64,000 nucleotides of DNA from Marinobacter alexandrii. GTDB lineage: Bacteria > Pseudomonadota > Gammaproteobacteria > Pseudomonadales > Oleiphilaceae. The translations under genes and the position numbers were made by a program. Below are positions 1 to 11,892 of the stretch, piece by piece. The DNA is taken from assembly GCF_005871205.1 (NCBI RefSeq), contig NZ_SWKM01000011.1:310001-374000 (forward strand), read 5' to 3'. Under the pieces are notes generated by a model that saw nothing but the letters and a program-made list of their open reading frames with translations, had not been told where the DNA came from and did not search any database. Position 1 is the stretch's first letter. Each line of letters opens with the position of its first letter.

Positions 1-1
1 G

Positions 2-528
2 TTGCACCCGGATGCATTTCCGCGGGACAACCGCTGGCTGGTCCAGATGGCAACGCCGGTTCGCAATCCGGTCAGCAATGCGGTGATTGGCAGCCTGCTG
101 GTGATCTTTGACGCTGCCCGCCTGCAGCCGCTGTTGCAGGTGGTCAACGCTGACCTCGGTGGCAAGCTGGAACTGACCCAGACTGTGGCCGGCACCACCC
201 GTGCGATTGTCAGCCAGGGCAGCGGGTCCGGAGCGGCAGAAACCCGGTCATTGGCCAACCCCGACTGGTCGGTTGCCTACACCCCGGCTAAGGCGCCGAC
301 CGCGCCAGTGGACATCGTGATGATCGCCATGCTGGTCGGGGCACCGATCCTGCTGGCCGCCATTCTTGTATGGATTCTGCTCAGCCGTGCGCAACAGAGT
401 ATTCGCCAGGACGTTAGTGCCCTGATTCAATGGGCGCACAAGGTGTTCGGAGGCGACCGGGTCAAGCTGCCGTCGCTCCAATGGGACATGGTGGCGTCCA
501 CCGGTGAGGTTCTGCCCGGCTGTCCCAA
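2..528 (+). pseudogene. N-terminal membrane region of AlgC-type protein, split off by a frameshift
   Basis: The reading frame enters from the left edge of the window. It encodes a periplasmic-looking stretch, one clear membrane helix (near residues 103-127 of the visible part, rich in I, L, A and V) and a following cytoplasmic segment. This frame resembles coding sequence only to about base 515 and then becomes Arg/Trp-rich nonsense. The continuation (RLSQVVDKRV) lies in the neighbouring frame, where a TGA at 505-507 blocks a simple read-through. In Pseudomonas-type bacteria a long form of AlgC carries exactly such a membrane-anchored N-terminal extension, so this is inferred to be the front part of the gene at 529-2127. 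One missing base near 514 would explain the break. A sequencing error is the main alternative. Confidence 0.6.
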
Positions 529-3071
<2,543 letters not shown>

Positions 3072-3095
3072 ACGCCTGGTACGAGGAGTCTGTGG

Positions 3096-4346
3096 ATGAA
3101 GCGCCTGCTGAAACTGCTGGTTGTGCTCGGCCTGGGCGGCTTTGTGGTGTTCAAGGTCGGGGTCTGGTGGTTGACTGATCAGCGCCTGGGCGAGGTCCGG
3201 TCGGCTCTGGAGCCGTACGGCGTGATCGAGCGCGGTACCATCAGTTCGGGCGTCGACGGCCGGGTGGTGTTGTCCGGCAGCAGCTGGCAGGACTTCCGGT
3301 TGACCCGTCCCCTGGAAATTGGCCGCCTTGAGTTCGATGCCGGATCGCCCCTGGATCTGGCTTCGGCCCTGATGGATCCGGGCACATTGCCGGATAGCTG
3401 GATGCTAAGGGCCGACGGACTGGGGCTGGTGCTTGAGGCTACCATGTTTCGCAACTGGGTTACGGCCGAGGGCCAGAACGGCAGTGGTGAGCCCACACTG
3501 ATGACCCTGTCCTGCGCGCCGGACCCCCGTCAGCAGTTGGGCAGTGGCGACCTGATGCGTATGGGGATCACCGCCCTGGGCGGTGAAGTCCTGATTCGGC
3601 AACACGCCGACGGTGTCTATGCCGAGCTCAACACGGCGGGCACCGGCAGCCTGGAGCTGGAATGGCCCGATGCCCGTATTGACGTGATTGACCCCGAGCG
3701 CGTGCTCGACAGCACCACTGAGGCGATGACCGTGACCCTGCGGGATGGTGGCTTGATGCGCCGGGTAGCTGCCTACTGTGCCCGTGAGGCGGGGCTGGAG
3801 CCATCGGCCTGGGCCGACCAGACTCTGACCGCCTTTCAACAGGGCCTCGAGGCCCGGGGCCTGAACGCCAGTCGGCAACTGCTGGCGCTGTATCGGCAAT
3901 GGCTGCTGGAAGGCGGTGAAATGACGGTGGCCGTGCAGCCGCAGGCGCCCGCCTTCGGCATCCCGGTTGTGCCCGTGGGCGAAGAGCTTGAGGGTGCCGG
4001 CTGGATGGTGGCGTACAACGGCGCCACGGTGCCCGATGTGTTCCTGCGCGAGGCCGAGCCGGTGGTCGCAGAGCCTGGTCCGGGCGCTATTGAGCCCTTG
4101 GAGCAGCAGGAGAATCCGGAGGTGCAAGGGTGGTATGCTGCTTCGGTTGAGAATGCCAGTCAGTGGATAGGGCGCCAGGTTCGCGTCACCCTGTCCAATG
4201 ACAACGTGGTTGAAGGTCGGCTGGTCAGTGTCAGCGAGCGCGAGCTTGAAGTCGCTCGGGTCGTGGCCGGCGGTGAAGTGGCGTATCCAATGCTGGCGCG
4301 TGCCATTACCGGTTTCGAGGTGTGGCGTCGCGGTCGCAAACAGTGA
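3096..4346 (+). CDS. membrane-anchored protein of unknown function in arg cluster
   Basis: A 416-residue protein not assigned to a named family. Residues 5-27 form one N-terminal membrane helix followed by WWLTDQRL, so most of the protein is probably periplasmic. The last ~70 residues (from WIGRQVRVTLSNDNVVEGRL) look like a small beta-barrel of Sm/SH3 type, a separate domain after a proline/glutamate-rich linker. GGAG precedes the ATG. It sits 25 bases after argB and 25 bases before argE, so it is very likely co-transcribed with the arginine genes, but nothing in the sequence ties it to arginine metabolism. Confidence 0.85.
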   Translation: MKRLLKLLVVLGLGGFVVFKVGVWWLTDQRLGEVRSALEPYGVIERGTISSGVDGRVVLSGSSWQDFRLTRPLEIGRLEFDAGSPLDLASALMDPGTLPDSWMLRADGLGLVLEATMFRNWVTAEGQNGSGEPTLMTLSCAPDPRQQLGSGDLMRMGITALGGEVLIRQHADGVYAELNTAGTGSLELEWPDARIDVIDPERVLDSTTEAMTVTLRDGGLMRRVAAYCAREAGLEPSAWADQTLTAFQQGLEARGLNASRQLLALYRQWLLEGGEMTVAVQPQAPAFGIPVVPVGEELEGAGWMVAYNGATVPDVFLREAEPVVAEPGPGAIEPLEQQENPEVQGWYAASVENASQWIGRQVRVTLSNDNVVEGRLVSVSERELEVARVVAGGEVAYPMLARAITGFEVWRRGRKQ

Positions 4347-4371
4347 CCCGGATTGGGTCCGAGGGGAGTGT

Positions 4372-5541
4372 ATGTCGCAGTCTGAAGTGAATGTTGCGTC
4401 GGTGCCAGGCGTCAAGGACATGTTGACGCGTTTGATCTCCCTGCCTTCGATAAGCAGTGCCTCGGCCAAGTGGGATCACAGCAACGAAGCGGTGGTTCGG
4501 ATCCTGGCAGAGTGGCTGGAGCCACTGGGCTTTGCCGTCGAAATCCTGGAAGTGCCGGGCATGCCCGGCAAGTTCAACCTGATTGCCACCCTGGGCAGTG
4601 GTCCAGGAGGGTTGGTGCTATCCGGTCACACCGACACGGTGCCCTACGACGACCAGCGCTGGACCAGTGATCCGTTCACCCTGACCGAGCGGGATGACCG
4701 CTGGTATGGTCTCGGCACCTGTGACATGAAAGGTTTTTTCGCCCTGGCGATTGAGGCGGCCCGAGAGTTCGCCGGTGCGCCCTTGAAGGAGCCCCTGATT
4801 CTGCTGGCGACCGCCGACGAGGAAAGCTCGATGAATGGGGCCCGGGCGCTCGCCGAGGCCGGTAAGCCCAAGGCCCGGTACGCGGTCATTGGCGAGCCTA
4901 CCAGTCTGAAGCCGGTGCGCATGCATAAGGGCATCATGATGGAGCGCCTGAAATTCGAGGGCCAGTCTGGCCACTCCTCGAACCCGGCGCTCGGTCGCAA
5001 TGCCCTGGAAGGGATGCACGAAGCCCTGTCTGAACTGCTGACTTTGCGTAGTCACTGGCAGGAACAGTACCGCAACCCGAACTTCGAGGTTCAGGTGCCA
5101 ACCCTGAATCTCGGCTGCATTCACGGTGGCGATAACCCCAACCGCATCTGTGCCCAGTGCGAGCTGCATTTCGATCTGCGGCCGCTGCCAGGCATGGACA
5201 TGGACAGCCTGCGTCAGGCCATTCTCAGCAAGGTTCGGCCGGTGGCCGAGCGCCGCGAGCTGTCCATGGAGTTCGAGCCGCTGTTCGATGGTGTGCCGGC
5301 CTTTGAGACGCCTGCCGACGCCGCCCTGGTCAAGGCCTGCGAAAAGCTGACCGGCCACACCGCACACGCAGTGGCCTTCGCTACTGAGGCACCCTGGCTC
5401 CAAAAACTGGGTCTGGAAACCCTGGTGATGGGCCCCGGCTCCATTGATCAGGCCCATCAGCCCGATGAGTACATTGAGCTGGCCCAGTTGGAACCGACGA
5501 TTCGGATCCTGAAGGGTCTGATCAGACAATTCTGCTTGTAA
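4372..5541 (+). CDS. argE: acetylornithine deacetylase
   Basis: M20 metallohydrolase that removes acetate from N-acetylornithine in the linear arginine pathway. The 389-residue protein carries the first metal ligands in SGHTDTVP (near residue 85), the bridging aspartate in GTCDMKG, the catalytic pair in TADEESS, and a dimerisation (lid) domain from about residue 180 to 290. The ATG at 4372 is preceded by GAGGGGAG; upstream in-frame starts overlap the previous gene. Having argE alongside argA (below) points to the linear route rather than ArgJ recycling, although argJ could be elsewhere. Confidence 0.95.
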   Translation: MSQSEVNVASVPGVKDMLTRLISLPSISSASAKWDHSNEAVVRILAEWLEPLGFAVEILEVPGMPGKFNLIATLGSGPGGLVLSGHTDTVPYDDQRWTSDPFTLTERDDRWYGLGTCDMKGFFALAIEAAREFAGAPLKEPLILLATADEESSMNGARALAEAGKPKARYAVIGEPTSLKPVRMHKGIMMERLKFEGQSGHSSNPALGRNALEGMHEALSELLTLRSHWQEQYRNPNFEVQVPTLNLGCIHGGDNPNRICAQCELHFDLRPLPGMDMDSLRQAILSKVRPVAERRELSMEFEPLFDGVPAFETPADAALVKACEKLTGHTAHAVAFATEAPWLQKLGLETLVMGPGSIDQAHQPDEYIELAQLEPTIRILKGLIRQFCL

Positions 5542-5572
5542 ACCGCTTGTAACGACTGACTTGGAGACCGGG

Positions 5573-6880
5573 TTGAAATCGAACGACTGGCTGCACGGAT
5601 TCCGCCACTCATCCCCCTACATTAACGCCCATCGCGGCCGTACGGTGGTGTTGACCATCCCCGGAGATGCCATTGAACACGGCAACTTCATCAACATCAT
5701 CCACGACATCGCCCTGTTGAGCAGTCTCGGGGTGCGATTGGTGGTGGCGTTTGGTGCCCGCCCACAGATCCAGACCCGCCTGGATGGCGCCGGTGCCGAG
5801 TCCTCGTTCGCCCAGGGCTTGCGAATCACCCCGCAGCAGCAACTGCCGATGGTGATGGAAGCCATTGGTGGTCTGCGCGCGTTCCTGGAAAGCCAGCTGT
5901 CCATGGGGTTGGTGAATTCCCCCATGCACAACGCCCGCATTCGGGTCAGCAGTGGCAACTATGTCGCGGCCCGCCCGGTGGGCGTGCTCGACGGCATTGA
6001 TTTCGGCTATACCGGCCGGGTCCGCCGGGTGGACGTGGCCGGGATCGAGAAACTGCTGGAGCTGGGGCATATCGTGCTGCTGCCGCCTATGGGGTATTCG
6101 CCCACTGGCGACGCCTTCAACCTGTCCTACGAAGACGTTGGCAGCCAGGTGGCGGCGGCCTTGCAGGCTGAAAAGCTGCTGGTGTTCATCGACGACGAGG
6201 GTTTGCTGGAAGAAGACGGCAGCCTGATCCGTGAACTCTCCGCCCGACAGGCCTCCGAGCGACTGGCCGCCGGTGCCGTAACCGGTCACGACGCGGCGCT
6301 GCTGCGGGCCGCCTGCGACGCTTGTGTTAAAGGCGTGCGGCGTGCCCATATCATTAGCTATGTTAACGACGGTGCCCTACTGGAAGAAATGTTCACCCGG
6401 GATGGCTCGGGCACGCTGGTCAGCGGCGATAACTACGAACAGATCCGGCAGGCCCGGGTTGAAGACATCGGCGGTATCCTGGAGCTGATCCAGCCACTGG
6501 AAGAGCAGGGGGTGCTGGTACGCCGGTCCCGGGAAATGCTGGAAACCGAGATCGATCAGTTTGTGGTTGCGGAGCGGGACGGAACCATCGTCGGGTGCGC
6601 GGCCCTGTACAACTATCCGGACGAGCAGGCTGGTGAGCTTTCCTGCTTCGCGGTGAACCCGTCCTATCGCAGGGCCGGCCGCGGCGACGACATCCTGGCT
6701 ATGGTTGAAAAGCTGGCGAAGGCACAGGGTATCCAGAACCTGTTCGTGCTAACAACTCAGACCGAACACTGGTTCCGGGAACGGGGCTTTCAGGTCTCGT
6801 CTGTACAGGCGCTGCCGGGCCCCAAGCTGGCATCCTACAACGCCCAGCGTAAATCAAAAGTCTTCGTCAAACCGCTCTGA
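5573..6880 (+). CDS. argA: N-acetylglutamate synthase
   Basis: Acetylates glutamate with acetyl-CoA, the first committed step of arginine synthesis. The N-terminal ~290 residues are an amino-acid-kinase-like domain (HGFRHSSPYINAHRGRTVV at the start). The C-terminal ~140 residues are a GNAT acetyltransferase domain (AVNPSYRRAGRGDDIL as the CoA-binding loop, HWFRERGF near the end). Colinear with Pseudomonas ArgA over 435 residues. The start is taken as TTG at 5573 because GGAG lies six bases upstream; another TTG at 5561 would add four residues. The 3' end overlaps the convergent gene by 27 bases. Confidence 0.95.
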   Translation: MKSNDWLHGFRHSSPYINAHRGRTVVLTIPGDAIEHGNFINIIHDIALLSSLGVRLVVAFGARPQIQTRLDGAGAESSFAQGLRITPQQQLPMVMEAIGGLRAFLESQLSMGLVNSPMHNARIRVSSGNYVAARPVGVLDGIDFGYTGRVRRVDVAGIEKLLELGHIVLLPPMGYSPTGDAFNLSYEDVGSQVAAALQAEKLLVFIDDEGLLEEDGSLIRELSARQASERLAAGAVTGHDAALLRAACDACVKGVRRAHIISYVNDGALLEEMFTRDGSGTLVSGDNYEQIRQARVEDIGGILELIQPLEEQGVLVRRSREMLETEIDQFVVAERDGTIVGCAALYNYPDEQAGELSCFAVNPSYRRAGRGDDILAMVEKLAKAQGIQNLFVLTTQTEHWFRERGFQVSSVQALPGPKLASYNAQRKSKVFVKPL

Positions 6881-7924
6881 AAGCGCCTCAAGGATCTGGT
6901 GACGCTCGCTGCGCGGGCGCTCGGACAAGGCCTCGGCTGCCTGATAAAAGGCAGGGAAATCGTGATTCAGCTCCTGCAGGAGCTGGCGGAAGCCAGGCAC
7001 GTACTGGTTGTACTGCCGGAACAGGGCCAGGTTGGCATTGTTCAGGCTCGTTGGATTGGCACCGAACGGACCGGGTTGCTGCCATTGTTCGGAAAAGTCC
7101 AGGTAGGCCTGTACCAGTTCGCTCAACAATTCATTTTTGCGCTGGCGCAGGACCGCCACCGGTATCTGCCCTTGCTGCTGGTACAGGAATCCTAGCTCTT
7201 GGGTGGTTGCCCTCACCAGGGCCAGGGTCTGTTCCCGTTGCTGCAAGCGTTCCCGCGCACGCTCGAACACCTTGGGATTGCCGTTTTGCCGGGACCAGAG
7301 TTTCAGGCCTTCCAGCTCCACTGCGGTTGCAAAGCTTTCATTGAAGGTGGTGTCATTACTGATGTACAGCACTTGATGCGCCAGTTCATGGAATATCAGC
7401 GCCACCATCCGGCCGTTGCTCAGGTTGGTGAAACCGGAATGCAGGGGGTCGTCGAACCAGCCCAGGGTCGAATAGGCGGTGACGCCGCCAATGAAGGTGT
7501 CGTACTGGTCGTCGTCAAACTTGGCCTGTTCGCGCCGGGCGTCGTCCAGGCTGAAATAACCCCGATAGGCTTGGCATCCGAGGACCGGATAGCACCAGCG
7601 GTGGGGTTCGAGCGAGAATTCCCGTACCGCGACCAGGTTGACCACGACCCAGGGGTGATCAAGCGCAACATACTCGGAGTAGGCGTCACCAGAAGGCAGG
7701 CTCAGCGTGTCGCGGGCAAATCGCCGGGCCTGTTGGCTGGTTCTCAGCTTGGCTTTCAGTGCCGCCGAAGTGGTATCACGGGCAATCAACTGGTCCACCG
7801 GTTCGCCCGCCATCATCAGGGAAACATGGCCGGATACCGCCTGACTGTAATAGCCAATACTGGAACAACCGGAAACACCGGCTATAAGTAGTAATAGGAA
7901 GTAGATCTGACTAAGCTGTTTCAT
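6854..7924 (-). CDS. putative zinc aminopeptidase lipoprotein
   Basis: A 356-residue lipoprotein precursor: the N-terminus has a short signal peptide ending in a lipobox (AGVSGC), so it should be anchored in the envelope. In the middle, IFHELAHQVLYI contains a gluzincin-type HExxH, and NESFATAVELEGL downstream supplies the likely third ligand glutamate. This pattern matches the family annotated as putative aminopeptidase (COG4324); substrate unknown. It converges on argA with a 27-base overlap, which leaves no room for a terminator between them. Confidence 0.85.
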   Translation of the reverse strand: MKQLSQIYFLLLLIAGVSGCSSIGYYSQAVSGHVSLMMAGEPVDQLIARDTTSAALKAKLRTSQQARRFARDTLSLPSGDAYSEYVALDHPWVVVNLVAVREFSLEPHRWCYPVLGCQAYRGYFSLDDARREQAKFDDDQYDTFIGGVTAYSTLGWFDDPLHSGFTNLSNGRMVALIFHELAHQVLYISNDTTFNESFATAVELEGLKLWSRQNGNPKVFERARERLQQREQTLALVRATTQELGFLYQQQGQIPVAVLRQRKNELLSELVQAYLDFSEQWQQPGPFGANPTSLNNANLALFRQYNQYVPGFRQLLQELNHDFPAFYQAAEALSERPRSERHQILEALSERFDEDF

Positions 7925-8094
7925 GGATCAAGATGTTATATTGGTAACGGTTGCCGGTTAGGACCAGGCCGGTATATTACAGACATGGTGCCCATAGTAG
8001 CAGGTGGCAATTGCCATCGTTTCCAGGGACGAAGGCCAGATGGGGCGGAAGCAATTGCTCTCTCGTTCTGGTTTTACGAATGATCAGGTAGTTA

Positions 8095-11000
8095 ATGGAT
8101 CCGAGAGAACGTCGCAGTAGTCCTCGTAAGCCCATCAAGCTGGCAGCCCAGATAGACCTGGGCAGGGGCGAAGCCTGGCCATGCCAGATTGCGGACTTCT
8201 GCGCCGAAGGTCTGTTTGTTCGCTATTCAGTCGAAACCTCACGCAAACTCGATCATGCCCTGACCGACGGTGATCCGGCCGAGCTGGTGGTGCGTTTCCG
8301 GAGTCTGGACGGTCGGAATCGCCACGAGTTACACGTCAGTATTGTCAGGCGCATTGATGGCGCCATGGGCGTTCACTTCACCCGCTCCGCGCCCGAGGCG
8401 GTTGACGCCATGTTGCAGCAGTGGGGTGGCTCCCGGGATCAGGATCGCGCCTCGCTGAAGGCACCCAATGACCGGGTCCAGTATGTCCTGCACCAATCTG
8501 CCAAGGCCGTAATCCAGTTTATCGAACCCTTGATGGACGACTGTTTTGGCAAGATGGTCGAGGGCCTGAAACAAGCCGCCCAGCGAGCTCCTAACGACCA
8601 GCAGGCCAACGAATTCATGGATGCCTCAGGCCAGCTTCAGGGGCGTCAGAAGGTCATCTGGCACCAGATGGCACGTACCCTTGAATCACCGTTGAAGCCG
8701 GCTCCGAAAGGCTTTCCCGGCTCGGAACTGTCGGTGGTGGATAAAGGTGAGTTCGAAGACTGGTTGACCATTCGGGTCATGGTGACCAAGGCCGACACTC
8801 AGTTCCGCGGCGACTTGCTGCAGTTGAAATTGCGGCTCGACAAACTCGGCATTGCCAACAGCACTGGCCATCACAATCCGCTGGGGCCGTCCCTGGTCTG
8901 TGAAGCCTTCCACAGCGGGCTGAGTCAGCTGAAGGCGTCCCGCGAGGTCGAGAAAGTCTGCCTGAAGGTGTTTGAAAAAACCGTGCTGCAGCAGTTGGGG
9001 CCGCTGTACCAGGAGCTCAACAACATCCTGATTCGTCACGGTGTGTTGCCTGACCTGGACCTGAGCAAATACTTGAGCGATCAGGCCACCACCTCCGCAG
9101 AGTCGGGGCCGGCGCCGGCCGCCAAGGCCGGGCCAAAGCCAGCCGCTCAGGAACAGGAGGAGGCCCAGCGCGCCGAGAAGAGCGCCGAGAAAGGCGCCCA
9201 GCGGCCAAAGCCAAAACCCGCTCCTTATCGGGGCAGTCGCAGCGGCGGTGAATTTCGCAGTTACGCCCAGGCGGCACAAACCGCCTTTGCCACGGTCCGC
9301 AACCTGCTGAGCACGCTGACGGCCAGCCGAATCTCGCGCGGGGACCCGGAACCCGTACCTTTCCCGGTTAACGCCCGGCCGCTGTCCAGTGGCGAACTGC
9401 AACGGGAGCTTCAGCAGCTTCAGGTGGCGGCCATAGAAGCCTCGTCAGCCGAGACTACCCTCAAGGAACGGGTGGTGGAGAAGGTTCGGGCCAGTGGCGA
9501 CAGCAAACTGGACGAGGAGCAGCAGGGCACCCTGGATGTTGTTGATCGGTTTTTCCGGTCGGTGGTGGAAAGCCCGAAACTGAGCGAATATGCCCAGGAG
9601 CGTATCCGGCAGCTGGAAGTACCCGTGCTCAAGGTAGTGATGCGGGACCCGGCGTTCTTTGACGATATGGATAGCCCGGTACGGGGGGTGATGAACCGGC
9701 TGGCTCAGCTCGGGGCCAAAGGTGGTCGCATCAATCCCGTGGTACAGCGTCGGGTTGACGAACTGATCCAGCGCATTGCGACGGAATTCGAACAGGACAC
9801 TGGGGTGTTCGAACAAACAGTTCAGGAACTCGATTCCCTCATTGACCGCCAGAACCTGGTTTACCGGCGCAATGTTGAGCGGGTAGCTGCCGCTGCGGAA
9901 GGCGCCCAGAAGGTGGCAGAGTCCAAGCAGGCGGTTGCCCAGGTGCTGGATGAAAGGCTCGCCGGTCGCAAGGTGCCGAAGGCAGTGCTAAGCCTGCTTG
10001 ATGGCGGTTGGCGCGACCTGCTGTCGCTGACCTGGATCCGACAGGGTCCGGACAGCCAGCTTTGGCACGATTATCTGACGGTGATCGATTCGCTGCTGTC
10101 GTTTGCCGCGGATCCGGACAACACCCTGAATCTGCCGGAATTACTGAGGGTGATTCAGGATGGCCTGTCGTCGATTTCCAGCAATCACCTACCGTCGTCG
10201 CAGATTCGTGATGAGCTGAAGCAATTCCTGGTGCGCAGCCCGGAAAAGGCGCCCGATCTGGTTGAAGTACCGCCGGCGAAGCCCGAGCAGAAGACCGACA
10301 AGGTGTTGTCGGAGCGCGAGCAACGTAGCCTGCAGCGCTGGATCAGTCGGGCGCAGAAGTTGCGGACCGGCGATTGGCTTCGGGATCAGGATAACCCCGA
10401 CGAGCCCCAGTACATCCGCCTGGTGTGGATTGCCCGCGGGTTTAGCCGGTTCGTATTCGTGAACCATCAGGGTATGCGGGTGGTGGAACTGGAGCTTGAA
10501 GCCTTGGCCCGCCACATGCGCAAGGGCATCATCGTGCCGGACAACCAGTACGAACGGCCGCTGGTGGATGAAAGTATCGATCGGATGGTGCGCAAGGTCT
10601 ACGACCAGTTGTCCTGGGCCTCAACCCACGATGAACTGACCGGGCTGCTCGGGCGACGTGAATTCGAACGTATGCTGGAGCAGCAACTGGCCCGCCGTGA
10701 GGACGAGCGCACGCTGGTTCGGCTGGACCTGCGCCGGTTTCGCCTGCTCAACGATACCGCCGGCTATCAGGCCGGGGACGCAACCCTTAAGCAGGTTGCT
10801 GAACTGCTTGGTCGTGCGGTGGAAGACGGCATGCCGCTGGCGCGTCTCGCCGGTAACGAATTTGCCCTGCTGGTTCCCGCTGAGCACGCCCTGCAGACCG
10901 CCCGCGATCTGATCAAATCGGTGGAAGCGGCGGAGTTTGTGTTTGATGGCAGGACCTACCGGCTGTCGGCCAGTGCCGGGGTGGTGCCGGAGTTGCCGGG

Positions 11001-11874
11001 CCTTATTAGTGCCGAGCGTTGGTTGCGGGCCTCCGAGCAGGCGCTGGCTGCGGCCAAACAGGACGGTCACGGCAAAGTGAGCGAGTACGCTCTGGATCCG
11101 GACGACCAGTCACGGCAGGAACAGATTGCCGCCAAGGTGGCGGGGCTCAGCGATCTCAACGAAGAGCGTATGCTGTTGCGCTGCCAGAAAATCATTCCGC
11201 TGCATGCCCAGGCTGCCATGGCGCCTCAGTATGAGGTGCTGATCAGTATGTACGATGACACCGGCAACCTGATCACCGGCCGTGATTTTGTGCGGATGGC
11301 CGAACGGTATGACCGGATGCAGGCGGTGGATCGCTGGGTGGTCGGCCACATGCTGGACTGGTTGCGCGAACGGGCGCCGGATCCCCGTCATATGGGCGGC
11401 ATCTGTATCAACCTGTCGGGTCACTCCCTGAACGACCAATCGCTACTGGAGTTCATCTACGAAAAACTGAGTGAGAAAGACGCGCCGATCGAGCGGCTCT
11501 GGTTCGAGCTGACGGAAGCCTCCGCCATCAACGATGTCGAGGCCTTTGCTGACTTCATGCTGGAAATGAAGGAATTGGGGTGTCGCTTCTGCCTGGGTAA
11601 TTTCGGCAGCGGTCCCAGCTCGTTTCAGTTCATGCGGTCGTTGCCGGTGGATCTGATCAAGATCGACGGTTCGTTTACCAGCCAGCTCAGCACCAGTGAA
11701 ACCGACCGCGCCATGGTTAAGTCCATGGTTGAAATGGCTCACTACATGAAGCGGGAAGTGATTGCCTCTCAGGTTGAATCCCGCGACATCCTCGATATGC
11801 TGACTGAGCTGGGCGTTGATTACGCTCAGGGCTTCGTGGTGGAAAAACCCCGATTGCTCACCAGTCTCATCTGA
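8095..11874 (+). CDS. PilZ-DUF1631-GGDEF-EAL protein with degenerate active sites
   Basis: A 1259-residue cytoplasmic protein with four parts: a PilZ-like domain at the start (RERRSSPRKPIKL, residues 4-14, is the c-di-GMP-binding RxxxR region), a long helical DUF1631-type region (about 130-720) with an Ala/Lys/Pro linker, a GGDEF domain (from about 841) and an EAL domain (about 1020-1255). The GGDEF signature reads AGNEF (near 918), so cyclase activity is unlikely. In the EAL domain the motif is EVL, the DDFG metal pair is LGNFG, and AEGVET is ASQVES, so phosphodiesterase activity is also doubtful. By analogy with FimX it may be a c-di-GMP receptor; that is inference. The phosphoribulokinase gene follows after 18 bases. 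Confidence 0.9.
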   Translation: MDPRERRSSPRKPIKLAAQIDLGRGEAWPCQIADFCAEGLFVRYSVETSRKLDHALTDGDPAELVVRFRSLDGRNRHELHVSIVRRIDGAMGVHFTRSAPEAVDAMLQQWGGSRDQDRASLKAPNDRVQYVLHQSAKAVIQFIEPLMDDCFGKMVEGLKQAAQRAPNDQQANEFMDASGQLQGRQKVIWHQMARTLESPLKPAPKGFPGSELSVVDKGEFEDWLTIRVMVTKADTQFRGDLLQLKLRLDKLGIANSTGHHNPLGPSLVCEAFHSGLSQLKASREVEKVCLKVFEKTVLQQLGPLYQELNNILIRHGVLPDLDLSKYLSDQATTSAESGPAPAAKAGPKPAAQEQEEAQRAEKSAEKGAQRPKPKPAPYRGSRSGGEFRSYAQAAQTAFATVRNLLSTLTASRISRGDPEPVPFPVNARPLSSGELQRELQQLQVAAIEASSAETTLKERVVEKVRASGDSKLDEEQQGTLDVVDRFFRSVVESPKLSEYAQERIRQLEVPVLKVVMRDPAFFDDMDSPVRGVMNRLAQLGAKGGRINPVVQRRVDELIQRIATEFEQDTGVFEQTVQELDSLIDRQNLVYRRNVERVAAAAEGAQKVAESKQAVAQVLDERLAGRKVPKAVLSLLDGGWRDLLSLTWIRQGPDSQLWHDYLTVIDSLLSFAADPDNTLNLPELLRVIQDGLSSISSNHLPSSQIRDELKQFLVRSPEKAPDLVEVPPAKPEQKTDKVLSEREQRSLQRWISRAQKLRTGDWLRDQDNPDEPQYIRLVWIARGFSRFVFVNHQGMRVVELELEALARHMRKGIIVPDNQYERPLVDESIDRMVRKVYDQLSWASTHDELTGLLGRREFERMLEQQLARREDERTLVRLDLRRFRLLNDTAGYQAGDATLKQVAELLGRAVEDGMPLARLAGNEFALLVPAEHALQTARDLIKSVEAAEFVFDGRTYRLSASAGVVPELPGLISAERWLRASEQALAAAKQDGHGKVSEYALDPDDQSRQEQIAAKVAGLSDLNEERMLLRCQKIIPLHAQAAMAPQYEVLISMYDDTGNLITGRDFVRMAERYDRMQAVDRWVVGHMLDWLRERAPDPRHMGGICINLSGHSLNDQSLLEFIYEKLSEKDAPIERLWFELTEASAINDVEAFADFMLEMKELGCRFCLGNFGSGPSSFQFMRSLPVDLIKIDGSFTSQLSTSETDRAMVKSMVEMAHYMKREVIASQVESRDILDMLTELGVDYAQGFVVEKPRLLTSLI

Positions 11875-11892
11875 TTTTCGGACCCTTTCTGT

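Noticed and set aside
3405..4469. Leftward 354-codon frame opposite the arg-cluster unknown
   Set aside because: Shadow of GC-rich coding DNA; not coupled to any gene.
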